Positions 8,458 to 18,800 of a DNA stretch of 34,509 nucleotides are shown one piece after another. The notes under the pieces were generated by a model. The model searched no databases, had not been told where the DNA came from, and worked only from the letters and a program-made list of their open reading frames with translations. Origin of the DNA: DATJHM01 sp035493895 (GTDB lineage Bacteria > Chloroflexota > Ktedonobacteria > Ktedonobacterales > Ktedonobacteraceae); contig DATJHM010000342.1 of NCBI GenBank assembly GCA_035493895.1, positions 1-34,509 of the forward strand, given 5' to 3'. Each line of letters opens with the position of its first letter. Positions within the stretch are counted from its first letter, which is position 1. The position numbers and the translations under genes are program-made.

Positions 8458-8500
8458 CGAAGGGCAGGGAGCGCGTATAACTCACACTCCCTGCCCTTCG
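8458..8500. repeat. Perfect 14-bp inverted repeat with 15-base loop
   Basis: CGAAGGGCAGGGAG (8458-8471) is exactly complementary to CTCCCTGCCCTTCG (8487-8500). The flank at 8501-8508 is TAAAAAAA on the plus strand, so a T-run precedes rather than follows the stem for minus-strand transcripts and there is none for plus-strand transcripts. It is therefore not a standard terminator. It lies 136 bp upstream of the zinc-ribbon gene and could form in that gene's leader if transcription starts farther upstream. Confidence 0.6.
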
Positions 8501-9100
8501 TAAAAAAATCCCCTCAGTATAAAATGAGCAGCGTAATTTCTATATATTCTTTCTTATTGCATTCACTTTTCCAGTTATCAGACAAACGTAATATACATAA
8601 TAGAGATACATGTAGCAATTATCTGGCATTGTTAGCAGGGGAACCTCTCATTTGGGCACGACCAGCACCAGCATTACACCTACGAGATCGTACGGCAGAC
8701 AAAAAATAGGCTACAAGAGCACTTTTGTTGCCAAAACCTTCTTTCTATGCTAAATTTTTATTGCACTTTTTATTAGAAAGTATGCTATTTTGCAGTTTTA
8801 TATTCTAAATATCCATTTTCTACGTTTCTAGCATAGAGAACGATCGTATAGAAAGCAATAGAGCAGTTTTTTCTTTTTCGTTCTTGTGCAAAACTACTGC
8901 TAGAAAACTTGACTAATGACTTTTTACTCAGAATATGTTATAAGATAAACATAAATAAATAAAGTCAAAAATAGTTTTTCTCAGGCAAAAGTCCAGTAAG
9001 CATAATTTCTGGGGAATTTTTTAGAATCGCCCTTTTATACGTCTTCTAGTTAGAAGAGCAAAGGGCGTGGTTCACAGACGAATTGTAGCGGAGGATTTTT
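8501..9100. other. AT-rich intergenic region with scattered short repeats
   Basis: Clearly richer in A and T than the flanking genes, this stretch has no convincing coding frame. The heptamer TATGCTA occurs at 8746-8752 and 8781-8787 and inverted (TAGCATA) at 8829-8835; the outer pair extends to a 9-bp inverted repeat (TCTATGCTA / TAGCATAGA). A weak promoter-like pair, TTGACT (8909-8914) and TATGTT (8934-8939), points rightward. A small inverted repeat follows at 9028-9067. Confidence 0.5.
9028..9067. repeat. Two-part inverted repeat in front of the small gene
   Basis: The outer arms CGCCCTTT (9028-9035) and AAAGGGCG (9060-9067) enclose inner arms TCTTCTA (9042-9048) and TAGAAGA (9051-9057). 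Together they would fold into one long interrupted hairpin. It ends 33 bases before the ATG at 9101, so it could be a leader structure or a protein-binding palindrome. Confidence 0.5.
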
Positions 9101-9325
9101 ATGATAGATGTAGTAAAGAAGATGGGAAGGTTTTTTAGACCTCTCAACGCTACACGAGTATTTCTTTTACCCACAAAAGTAACGCATCTGCCTATACCTG
9201 TTCTTTGGAGCGTTCTCGCCAGCACATGGATATTCATCTCAATTTATATCCATAAATTTGAATTTATATATAAAATGGCAGCACCCACGAAAGAACATAC
9301 TATCACCTTCTTGTATATTTTATAA
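9101..9325 (+). CDS. Possible small membrane-associated protein (74 residues)
   Basis: The ATG at 9101 is preceded by GGAGG with six bases between, one of the best ribosome sites in the window and the main reason to list it. The product has a basic N-terminus (KKMGRFFRPLNATR) and one hydrophobic stretch at about residues 32-50 (PIPVLWSVLASTWIFISIYI). I recognise no family. The region is AT-rich, where chance reading frames are poor in stops only by luck, so the call is uncertain. It precedes the radical SAM gene on the same strand by 61 bp. Confidence 0.35.
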   Translation: MIDVVKKMGRFFRPLNATRVFLLPTKVTHLPIPVLWSVLASTWIFISIYIHKFEFIYKMAAPTKEHTITFLYIL

Positions 9326-9386
9326 CGCTTCCCATATTTTCGTCTTCTAAAAAGTGAAACAAGATAGCATTTAGTGAATGTAAAGC

Positions 9387-10517
9387 ATGGAACGCATGGA
9401 AAAAAGACAAAAACGCTCGCTTGCCGAGCCAACAGTATATCCAGAGACCAGTTATCCGCTTGCTCCTTCACTTCAGCAGAAGGAGGAGAAGGGAATTCGT
9501 TGTCTGGCATGTGTACGCCAGTGCCTGCTGCCACGCGAAACGGTCGGCTACTGCACTGCGATCGTCAACTGGCACGATCAGCTCCACAGTACGGCATACG
9601 GTGTCATCGGCGAGGCCACCGTCACGCCGATTGAGAATCGCCCCGTCTACCACTATCGGCCCGGCACGCGTACGCTCTGTCTGGGCGCATTGGGCTGCAA
9701 TTTGCGCTGCGCCTTCTGCCAGAACTGGGAGGTTGCTTTCAGAGATGCGCGCACAGGCGGTCATCTGGCCCAGCCGAATCTGCTGCCGGAGCAAGCGATC
9801 GAACTTGCCCTCGAACAACATTGCGACGGTATCGCCTGGACGTTTAATGAGCCGTCCATCACTCCAATGTATGTCTATACATGCGCACGCCTGGCTCACG
9901 ACGCCGGACTCTATACCGTTTTCGTTACCAATGGCTATATGACGCGACAGGCTCTGGCACTGCTCGGACCTTATCTGGATGTCTATCGCATTGACGTGAA
10001 AAGCCTGGATGAAGATTTTTATCGTCAGGTCGCATCCGCCAGTCGTATTGATTCACTCCTACCTATCGCGCGTGAGGCCCGGGAAGCGTATGGCATTCAT
10101 GTGGAGACTGTGACCAACCTCATGCCCACGCTCAATGATAGCGATGAGCATCTCAAGCGTCTCACCCACGAGATCGTACAGCAACTGGGCGAGAATACAC
10201 CCTGGCATGTGACCTCTTACGTTCCCTATGCCCATATGACGCATATTCCCCCGACGCCACCAGAAACACTCGTACGCGCCCGATCCATCGCCCTTCAGAC
10301 CGGGCTACGCTTTGTCTATACCGATAATCCTGCGGCACCCACCACGGCCCACACCTATTGTCCCGGCTGTGGAGCGCTGCTTATCGAACGCCTCGGGCAT
10401 CGCGTCACCCGTCATCACTTGAACGACGAGGGACAATGCACCGGGTGCGGTCACGACATACCCATTCTTCTTACGCCATCATCTACGGTAGTTTCACCAG
10501 AGAGGGATTTCTCATGA
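9387..10517 (+). CDS. amrS: AmmeMemoRadiSam-type radical SAM enzyme
   Basis: C104-x3-C108-x2-C111 (GCNLRCAFCQNWE) binds the 4Fe-4S cluster used to cleave S-adenosylmethionine. An N-terminal cysteine cluster (IRCLACVRQC...GYC, about residues 37-56) and a C-terminal Cys pair of pairs (CPGCG...CTGCG, about 330-360) are both characteristic of the AmmeMemoRadiSam radical SAM subgroup, which resembles pyruvate formate-lyase activating enzymes. Family members usually co-occur with Memo and AMMECR1 proteins, which are not in this window; the substrate is unknown. At 376 residues the protein is full length. Start ATG 9387 or 9396 is uncertain because no clear ribosome site is present. The stop overlaps the start of the vWA gene (ATGA at 10514-10517), so the two are translationally coupled. 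This is the first gene of the long operon. Confidence 0.85.
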   Translation: MERMEKRQKRSLAEPTVYPETSYPLAPSLQQKEEKGIRCLACVRQCLLPRETVGYCTAIVNWHDQLHSTAYGVIGEATVTPIENRPVYHYRPGTRTLCLGALGCNLRCAFCQNWEVAFRDARTGGHLAQPNLLPEQAIELALEQHCDGIAWTFNEPSITPMYVYTCARLAHDAGLYTVFVTNGYMTRQALALLGPYLDVYRIDVKSLDEDFYRQVASASRIDSLLPIAREAREAYGIHVETVTNLMPTLNDSDEHLKRLTHEIVQQLGENTPWHVTSYVPYAHMTHIPPTPPETLVRARSIALQTGLRFVYTDNPAAPTTAHTYCPGCGALLIERLGHRVTRHHLNDEGQCTGCGHDIPILLTPSSTVVSPERDFS

Positions 10518-13030
10518 AATATCCGCAAGGCTATCCAGCTTTTCCACAGAGAAGAGGGATCTTTGCGCTCTTGAGCATCCTTGCGATACTCAGCGTAACG
10601 CTGTTCGCGACCCATCCCGCTCATGCTCAGCGCACCCAATCTACCAGCCACTTAGCTGCTACACCCAATTCGCTGACGGTCATCGTGCTCGACATGTCGG
10701 GGAGCATGGCCACCAATGATCCACGTGGCTATCGCTGCTCGGCAGTCGACGCATTTATTGATCTCAGTGGACCCGGGAATTATATCAGCGTCATCAGTCT
10801 GGATGGCACAAAAGATGCAAACGGCAATCTGCTCACAGGCCCCCATAACTTTGGCGTAGCACCCGCGCCATGGACGCCAGATCCGGTCGATATGTCAGTA
10901 CAGAGCAAGCGCGATAGTTTGAAACAAACTATTCAGACGAAATCACAGAATTGCAAGCCTGACGCGACCACGCCAACCTACGATGCGTTGAATAAAGCTT
11001 TACAAGTATTGCAAGCAAACTCGCAGGCACGAGAGATCCCGGGGTCCGTGATTCTGCTGACGGATGGCGCTCCCGATGACAGCAATGGCGATACTGTCGA
11101 TCAGATCAACGCAATCGATCATGACCTTCTACCACAGTTCAAACAACATAACTGGCCGATTGACACGATTGCGTTGGGAGAGAACGGCTCTATTGGTGGA
11201 AGCAATGCACCTTTCGTCACCTTCCACGATTTCTTGCAGGCTGTTTCGAATACGACCACAGGCAAGTTTTATGCCGATAGCAAAGGGATCGTGCCGGGAA
11301 CGAATGCGCTGAACATTGCGCCCTTCTTTACCGACATCTTTGCCCGCTACAATCATCGCACGGTGAAGAACGATATCCCTGCTACCACCCTGAATGGTGA
11401 CACAACGGCGCGCAATTTCAGCGTCACACCCTACACCGACCATCTCGATATCGTGGTGGTCAAAGATAACACCAGTACCAGAGTCACGCTGAAAAACGCC
11501 AGTACCCAGGAGACGACAGCCGGGGCAGGTACCCACATTTATCCGAATCCGTACTATGTCATTTTCTCCATTGATGCCCCACAAAGTGGTACCTGGGAAC
11601 TGGATGTGACGGGCAGCGGCCAGTTTTTGATGAATAGCTTAAAACATTCTCTGGTCAAACTTTCCACGCTCCAGGTTTCCGAGGGGGCGATCTCAACAGC
11701 CAATTCCGCGCTGGCTCTGGGACAGCCCATGGAGATTAAAACACAATTGACCTATCAGAACCAACCCGTTCTTGACAATACCTACACACTCCAGGGCACG
11801 CTTTCCTACAGTGGGGCGGCAGGTTCATATAACCAACCCTTCACGCTACAAAGAGATGATACAGGCACCTATCACTTCACGCTTACTACGCCGGAAGATA
11901 GTCCTGCCGGTTCGTATCAGCTCCAGGTGAAAGCGTTTACGACCAGCGCCGATAACATTATCGACAGTCTGACCACATCTGTGCGCATGGAGCGATTCCC
12001 GACACCAGAATTGTTGACACCGGATACGAAACATCCTACCAGGAACACAATCAACACTGAGGCTGTCGCATGGGACCCCATCTTGCATCTCCTGTACAGT
12101 TTGCCGCTGGTATCGCGTCTGGACTCCTGGCCTTTGCAAGGACATCCAGCAGGCAAGGCAGAGGCGCTGGGCGAAGTGACCCTGCTCGGGCAGATCTACA
12201 CTGGAGCCAGTCTCAGCGCCCAATCAGCACTACAGAATGCACGCACTCCAGGGCAGGACGATATCTATGATGATGGGAAAGGGCTCTTCCACATCCACTT
12301 TCCGGTGACGACGAATGGCCTCTATACCCTGCATTTCACGACCAGTGGCACGTTTAACGACTCTTTCGGCGACACTCTGGCCACGCAGCGTCAGGCCAAC
12401 GTCACGATCGTTCCAGCAACCCCTGTTCAAGAGGGCATAGCCTGGCTGATTACTATATTCTACCTCCTCTGCCTGATCACGATCCTCAACATTCTACGCT
12501 TCGTTGCCCTGGCGCATCCAAAGGGGAGCTGGCTCAGCAACCACGATGGAGAGGTAGGAGGTAGCTTTTCTTTTCAACGCTCCACGCGCGGCCCTATTCA
12601 ATGGTACTTCAAGCCCAATCTACTCTATTCAGAGCAGGCAAAAATGCCGCAAGGCTTGCTCTTCCGCTTCAGGCACGGCAATGGCATTGAAGTCCGACCG
12701 GAAGGCGTTGGAGGGAGAAACTGGCAGACAGGAGATGGAAGGGCACTGCGGACACAATTTAGCGAAGAGCGAGAGCTACGCTATCGTCCAACCAGCTTTG
12801 CACACGATGAAGACGCGATAGGCGCAACCTATCTCATTCAAGCGACGACCAGCCGGAGCACACGAAACAGCGTTTCCCGCTATGACGACAGTCCCTCCTC
12901 ACCCAGGACACGCAGACTCCCAACCTATGAGGACGAGGACGATTACGGTAGCCGGAGAAGGCCCTCTCCCCGATCACAAAAAAGGAAACCAGCGTCGAGA
13001 AAAAGAAGGAACGAGGACGATTGGTTCTAG
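10514..13030 (+). CDS. Secreted-domain von Willebrand factor A (vWA) membrane protein
   Basis: This 838-residue protein begins with a signal peptide (basic start, hydrophobic stretch about 16-33, Ala-x-Ala end HPAHAQ). A vWA domain follows at about 50-290 with an intact metal-binding MIDAS: D60-x-S62-x-S64 in DMSGSM, a TPTYDAL threonine and D184 in LLTDGAP. Such domains bind a protein ligand through a divalent metal. Beta-strand-rich immunoglobulin-like modules fill about 330-630, then one membrane helix (about 637-665) and a cytoplasmic tail of about 170 residues ending in a Ser/Arg/Glu/Asp-rich disordered segment. I chose ATG 10514, which overlaps the radical SAM stop, has AGAGGGA upstream and starts directly at the signal peptide. 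It probably senses or binds something outside and passes the signal to the cytoplasmic proteins encoded next. Confidence 0.88.
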   Translation: MKYPQGYPAFPQRRGIFALLSILAILSVTLFATHPAHAQRTQSTSHLAATPNSLTVIVLDMSGSMATNDPRGYRCSAVDAFIDLSGPGNYISVISLDGTKDANGNLLTGPHNFGVAPAPWTPDPVDMSVQSKRDSLKQTIQTKSQNCKPDATTPTYDALNKALQVLQANSQAREIPGSVILLTDGAPDDSNGDTVDQINAIDHDLLPQFKQHNWPIDTIALGENGSIGGSNAPFVTFHDFLQAVSNTTTGKFYADSKGIVPGTNALNIAPFFTDIFARYNHRTVKNDIPATTLNGDTTARNFSVTPYTDHLDIVVVKDNTSTRVTLKNASTQETTAGAGTHIYPNPYYVIFSIDAPQSGTWELDVTGSGQFLMNSLKHSLVKLSTLQVSEGAISTANSALALGQPMEIKTQLTYQNQPVLDNTYTLQGTLSYSGAAGSYNQPFTLQRDDTGTYHFTLTTPEDSPAGSYQLQVKAFTTSADNIIDSLTTSVRMERFPTPELLTPDTKHPTRNTINTEAVAWDPILHLLYSLPLVSRLDSWPLQGHPAGKAEALGEVTLLGQIYTGASLSAQSALQNARTPGQDDIYDDGKGLFHIHFPVTTNGLYTLHFTTSGTFNDSFGDTLATQRQANVTIVPATPVQEGIAWLITIFYLLCLITILNILRFVALAHPKGSWLSNHDGEVGGSFSFQRSTRGPIQWYFKPNLLYSEQAKMPQGLLFRFRHGNGIEVRPEGVGGRNWQTGDGRALRTQFSEERELRYRPTSFAHDEDAIGATYLIQATTSRSTRNSVSRYDDSPSSPRTRRLPTYEDEDDYGSRRRPSPRSQKRKPASRKRRNEDDWF

Positions 13031-13105
13031 AAACCGTGTTGAAGCGGCTTGAATCAAGAACAAATAGAGAACTATTCGCAAGAAGCGAAGAAGAAAGAAA
13101 ACAAG

Positions 13106-15850
13106 ATGCAACAGACCTACGATGAACCATTACTGGAATCCGAGCGACCATCAACTACCGCATCTTCACGCATTCTGACGCCCAATCTCGTCATTCTGCT
13201 GGGAAGCACTTCGGCAATTGCCGGTCTGGAGTTGATGCGCCATATGCTCTCTCTGAAGGCAAGCGATCAACGGCGCGTGGCTCTGGTCTATATCGATACC
13301 GATGATCCGCCCGCGCCCCTGGTCGAGTTCCGTCGCCAGCACAATAATGTCTTCCTTGAATTTCCCTTGCGTATCGCGGTCCCAGCTGGCATCTCAAGCG
13401 CAACACCGAGTGATCAACATACCTTTATTCAGGAGCGTATTCCACAGTACTTCGCAAACGGAGCAGGCGGCATTCGCAATAACGGCCATGTCGCCGCCTG
13501 CTTCAATTATCAATACATCTACGATGTTCTGGATCGTGCAGTAATCGCCATTTCGCGTTTAAGCACCGAGCAAAATGTCAGCAAGGTGCGCGAAATCCAG
13601 GCCAATATTGTTGCGTTCCTGGGAGGAGGCACCGGGAGCGGCATCCTGACCGATATTGCGGTGATGGTGCGCGATATTCTCATCCATCGCCTCTTTAAGC
13701 AGCGCCTCAATCTATTCTGTATGCTTCCGGAGCCAATCAGCGGAGCGACGGTCAACGATCTGCGCTGGCGCAAGAGCAATGCCACGGCCAGTCTGCTCGA
13801 AGTGCTGGCCTACAGCCGCGCAGCGGCCCCCACGCCCAACGAGGGCTATAAAAAGTACATGCGCGGCAAGATGCATCGTCTGACCAATGATCCGATCGCC
13901 AACGAGGTCTACCTGCTGGGGCACGCCTCGATGGATGATGCCGGGGATACGGCGCGTATTGTCGGTCTGGACCTGTTTCAGCGCACGACAGACGCCTCCG
14001 GCGTCGGCTTTCTTGAGCACTCCAAGTGGGTTGACCGCCGCACGCTCGGAGCCGAGGATGATCGCCACCTGCCCACGATGTTCGGCACGTCCTGTCCCCT
14101 CGAAGTACGTTTCCCGGCGGAGGAGACCGCGCTGGCCTATGCGCAAGTTTCAGCCTCCCAGCTCTTACCACTCCTCGCCAGCTATCAGCCGAGCCCCGTA
14201 CGTGTGGGCGATCCCGATAAACAGGAGTGGCACAAAAAGTGGCGCATGGTGGCCCGTCTCGATGCGAATATCAGTGATCCCCTCACGATCAAGATCGACG
14301 AGTTCCGTCCCGACGATTTCGAGAACGCTGCCCAGGCCCATCTCGATCTCCTCTGGAATAAGTTGATCCGCAATGAACAGACCACGGAAGCACGTATTAA
14401 AGAGCTGATCGAGCTCAAGCGCCAGGAAGAACAGGGCTTTATTCGCGACACTCCTCCTACGAATCAGGAGGGCGAGCAGAGCAGCCTGATCAATCGACGC
14501 ATCCAACATCTCCACTACTTACAGCAAGAATACGAGTTTATGCTCGCGGAGTTGAAAGAGCGTGAGGCTCCCCGCGTGCCCTCGCGTCCATCCGAGATGG
14601 AAGCAAAGTTGACGCGTCAGCCCAACTGGCCCGGCCCTCTGCGCATGCTGGGGCGCGATTATGCCAGCGCGCTCACGGGCGAATACAATGATCATCTGCA
14701 TATTCATGCTCGCGCGGTTCGCCACCAACTATTGACGCAGCTTTTCAAAGAGCTACGCCAGCAAGTCCAGTTTGCCCTGGAACAGTCTATGACCTGGTTC
14801 TACAACACAGGAGCTACCGACCGCACAAAAGAGTTGTTCGATAAGGGGCGCAGCAGCATGGCCTGGAATGGGAAGTTGGACTATTCCCATCCTCATCAGC
14901 GCCACCTTTTCGATCTGGATACGTTACGCACACAAAATGATCATAATGTGGCAGCCGAGCGCCTCTATTATTGGGCCACTGGCGGCGAGCAAGCACTGCA
15001 AAGTCGCCAGCTCGATTTTCAGCAATTTGTCAGCCCCTGCGTTGACTATATCATGCAGCATACGCCATCCGGGGAAAAACGGGGCTCGATCGATCGACAG
15101 GTGGCGGGCAGGCTGGCGGAGCGCGTCGTCGACTTTTTCCGTGAGTACTACCTGGGCAAATTCGCCGATCGCAATCTCTTTGACCTGCTCTTCCTCGCCA
15201 GTCCTGCGCCACGCAGTGGGCAGACGCGTTCAGAACAGGTGAGCAGCTACTTCCTGCAACACATGCAACACATGCGCGGGCTGATGTCGAGTCTGGTTGC
15301 CTTCGAGGCGGAATTATGGCAGGAGGGTCTCTCGACGCTGGACACGTCTGTCTATCTGGGCATCCACTGGCACGACGGCATGCAAGAAGACTTGCTCCAC
15401 CAGACGCTCGAACAACTGGGCTCAGTCACCTCGCACGGACAACTTGCGACCATCAATAGATCACTTGATCCGCACCGCCTGCAAGTTGCGTATGGGCAAC
15501 ATGCGATCAGTATCAGCACGGTAAGAGATTTTTACCTTGAGCAAAATAGCGCCATGGAATACTACCTGGAATACCAGCGCATGTGGCACGAAAGCAACGG
15601 CAAAGGGTTAATGCCCGTACACAGCTCGGGCGAGGCGGAAAGGCTGGTCATAAAGGGAGACGCGTTGGGCTATGGGAAACCGCTGGTTGAACTGATCATC
15701 CGCAGTCCGCACACGCCTCACGGCTCTGGCGGTCCTGGTGGCCCTGGTCCTGGTGGGAACGGCTCCGGCTCTGGCTCGGGTGGAAATGGTCTCGGAGGGA
15801 GCAATGGACAAACAGCTAGTAGTGGCCCCAAAGATAACTGGGATCTTTAG
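13106..15850 (+). CDS. Tubulin/FtsZ-like GTPase (bacterial Tubulin_2-type)
   Basis: The diagnostic nucleotide loop GGGTGSG lies at residues 173-179 (FLGGGTGSGILTD). It is preceded by a Rossmann-like N-terminal strand-loop-helix (VILLGSTSAIAGLEL) and a strand ending in YIDTD. These belong to the tubulin superfamily; the 914-residue length and helical C-terminal half fit the large bacterial 'tubulin-like' proteins rather than FtsZ (about 380) or TubZ (about 400-480). The last 45 residues are a Gly/Ser/Pro-rich disordered tail, as in many filament formers. The start is ATG 13106, with purine-rich AGAAAG upstream; a TTG at 13049 in the same frame is less likely. It should bind GTP and may polymerise, though the catalytic loop of the partner subunit could not be identified by eye. 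It sits 75 bp after the vWA gene and 38 bp before the next. Confidence 0.85.
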   Translation: MQQTYDEPLLESERPSTTASSRILTPNLVILLGSTSAIAGLELMRHMLSLKASDQRRVALVYIDTDDPPAPLVEFRRQHNNVFLEFPLRIAVPAGISSATPSDQHTFIQERIPQYFANGAGGIRNNGHVAACFNYQYIYDVLDRAVIAISRLSTEQNVSKVREIQANIVAFLGGGTGSGILTDIAVMVRDILIHRLFKQRLNLFCMLPEPISGATVNDLRWRKSNATASLLEVLAYSRAAAPTPNEGYKKYMRGKMHRLTNDPIANEVYLLGHASMDDAGDTARIVGLDLFQRTTDASGVGFLEHSKWVDRRTLGAEDDRHLPTMFGTSCPLEVRFPAEETALAYAQVSASQLLPLLASYQPSPVRVGDPDKQEWHKKWRMVARLDANISDPLTIKIDEFRPDDFENAAQAHLDLLWNKLIRNEQTTEARIKELIELKRQEEQGFIRDTPPTNQEGEQSSLINRRIQHLHYLQQEYEFMLAELKEREAPRVPSRPSEMEAKLTRQPNWPGPLRMLGRDYASALTGEYNDHLHIHARAVRHQLLTQLFKELRQQVQFALEQSMTWFYNTGATDRTKELFDKGRSSMAWNGKLDYSHPHQRHLFDLDTLRTQNDHNVAAERLYYWATGGEQALQSRQLDFQQFVSPCVDYIMQHTPSGEKRGSIDRQVAGRLAERVVDFFREYYLGKFADRNLFDLLFLASPAPRSGQTRSEQVSSYFLQHMQHMRGLMSSLVAFEAELWQEGLSTLDTSVYLGIHWHDGMQEDLLHQTLEQLGSVTSHGQLATINRSLDPHRLQVAYGQHAISISTVRDFYLEQNSAMEYYLEYQRMWHESNGKGLMPVHSSGEAERLVIKGDALGYGKPLVELIIRSPHTPHGSGGPGGPGPGGNGSGSGSGGNGLGGSNGQTASSGPKDNWDL

Positions 15851-15888
15851 GATAAAACGATGGTATTACAAGGAATAGGGGTGAGCGT

Positions 15889-18800
15889 ATGAGACCACGT
15901 ATCGATTTACGCTTTCGCCCCAGTCTCATCATATTCATAGACGAAACCGGGTCGCAAATCTGCGAGCAGCTCAAGCTCATCGCACGCTTCACCGACTTTG
16001 ACCCGGTCTTATGTCAGAGCGTGGCGCTGCTCCAGGTTGACTCACAAACCGGACAGGCCACGCCGGTCCCTCTGGGCGAAGAATTTGCCGATGAGCGTAC
16101 GCCAAAACAGGAGGGGCCACTGGAACAGATCTTTGAGAAGGCCCTGCGCGATGTGCAGAACAGGCGGCGTCTCCAAAACATTCACGACGCTGGCTATCCT
16201 GTGCCTAATCCGCGCACACAGATCTTCCTCGTCGGTGATGCCCATTCGCCGGAGCTAGCAAAAATTCATGCCACCGTGCGCCATCGCCTGCGCAGAAATC
16301 GCCTGGGCACCCTGGTCTGCTATGTCGTGAACTCCTATCATATGCGGCAACGCTCCGGTCCCCTTGGCGCTGGAGAGGTAGATGTGACGCTTCCATTAGA
16401 CAATAATGCGGCATACTGGATCGATCGCCAGGTACCTAATTTCTGTTTCCTTTATGAAGATCTTCTGGCCTATCCCGCGCCCGCCTTTGTCAACCAGGAA
16501 GATTCGCATTATGCCACCGCGGAAGGCATCTTCGCGCTTCTCGCGACGAGCCTGACAACGGAGCCATTCTTTGAAGAACAGATGAGGACAGGTATTCCCT
16601 TCCACGGCTACTACGAGAGCGTCGGCACGTTGAGCACCAGCCTGATTGCCTTTCCGCGCAACCACGTGCTCGAATACTGTAGCGCCAGGCTCGGCATTGC
16701 GCTGATGGAGCAATGGCGGCACGATCTGCGCGAACAGCAGATTACGAATGACGTAAGGAAAAATCTGCAAAATAACGCCATAGAGGCGGTACGCGACATC
16801 GGCCAATGGATCAGGGATAGCCAGGAACGCCCCCTGGCAAATACCGAAGAGGAGGTTTCCAGTAAAGGCAAAGAGGCCATCCCCGAACCACTTCGCTGGC
16901 CCAATCTGAACATCTTGCGCAGTGAGAGCCGCACTCAACCTGGAGATCCCAGTACGCCAGTCATCGCAAGCAATATGCCAGCGATACCGATCCATGATCA
17001 GCGCCGACTCCATCACAATCTGGAGGCGGCAACCGAGGATCTCTTCGCGCTCTTCTCTTCGCAGGATATCGAGAAAAGCTATCACGAACTCAAACAACGC
17101 TTCGCCAGCTGGACCAAACTTGTGCTGCAACGCGGCAATATGGCGGTCGAGGCGTACAAAGAGTGGGATCGAGCCGCAACCCAGGCCTGGACCACCGCTG
17201 GCAACCGTGTTAATGCGGAGATTAAAGCGCGCATCAACTATCTTTGGGCCAACGATGAGAACGGCATTGAAATGGCCTCCGTCTATGTCCAGGAACTTGA
17301 CGATCAGCTGAGAAGATTAATCAATGCACAGAGCCGCTGGCGCGAAATCCACGATGCAGAATACAAACAATTCTTAGCTGTCTACGAGCGTATCGCTGAG
17401 GGACCGTGGATCGTACCAGAGGGCACCACCTCCATTCTCAATGATCCCTCGGGACCTGGCGGAGGTCCGGCCACGCCAAAGATGGGCAATGTCAGCCTGA
17501 ACAGCCAGACGACGGTCTCAGGAGATGCAAACACGGGTATCGTGGGAGGAGACGGCGATGGCACTCCGCCCAGCCCTGTCACCTCCCATCAGCATCTCCC
17601 TCCCCACGAGGAGCAACTGGCCCAGCAATTGGAGCAACGCGTCACCTGGTACCAGAATCGCATTCCGCCGATAGCGACGCAGACCGTGGTCGCGTTTCCC
17701 TTTATCCTGGCGTTAATTCTGACAGCGCTCGTCTGGCTACCCGTCACGCTCTTCTCCATTGCCCTCGCCAGTGCTGCTACAACGCTCCTGATTGGCATTG
17801 CTCATTTCTCTTTTTTCCAGCATCATCAAAAGAAGGTAAAGCTCGCCAAAGAGGAGCTTCTCAACTTCTATCGCCGCTATTATGCGCATCGCAGTGAGAC
17901 ACGCGAGGACCGGCTGCGCTTACTCGTGACAGGTCCACTGCGCCGCGATGTCCTGGCCATCCGCGAACGCCTTGATAATATGCAAAATTTCATCAATCAG
18001 ACGCGTGACACTTTCGATGCCGATACGAGGCGCGCGGAGCAAGAACTCTTCCAGAGCCCAGCCAGTGCACGCGATATCTTCGTCGCCAACAGTGAACGCC
18101 TGCAACAGAGCCAGCACAATACGCTGGAAGATTTTGCCGGACAGATCACAAAGTTGCGCATGAAAGAGCCGGTAGAAGAGTGGCACCGCAATTCGCCTGA
18201 TCTCAAACGCCACATGATCCAGATGTTTCGTCAGGGGAACCAGAGTATTCTGTCGATAGACGAAACTGAGGCACAGGATCTTATCCGCACATTTGCCACC
18301 GATGTAACCAGGGCCTACTTCCACGGACCACTGGTAGAGTTGCAATATGCGCTGGATAAACGCGATACCTGGCGGGAGGCGCTTGATCGCGTCGAAAATC
18401 CGCTCTACCAGGCCGAGGTTGGTATACGTGAGCCGCAATTCATCTTCGTGTGTGGGCAGGAGCGCGATGTTACCAAGGGCACTTCCTACATTCCCGCGCA
18501 TGCCCATCCGGTGCGCATCTCTGACAAACACGAATGGGTCTTGCTGGTCGCGTTCTTCCGTGGCGGCCTGCCCACGACGATTAATCCCGAAGTGCTCTTT
18601 CCCACAGAGGATGACCTGATAGCACAACTCACCCCTGATGATGATGACGATATTCCTTCTACAGGGTCACTCCCTGATGATGATGATGCGCTCCCCTCTT
18701 CAGGGTCACTCCCTGATGATGACGATATTCCTTCTACAGGGTCACTCCCTGATGATGACGCGCTCCCCTCTTCAACGTCATTTGCTGACGATGACGATGC

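Noticed and set aside
17920..18627. 235-codon minus-strand frame opposite the 1015-residue gene
   Set aside because: It shows no domain or ribosome site and is explained by codon bias of the plus-strand gene.
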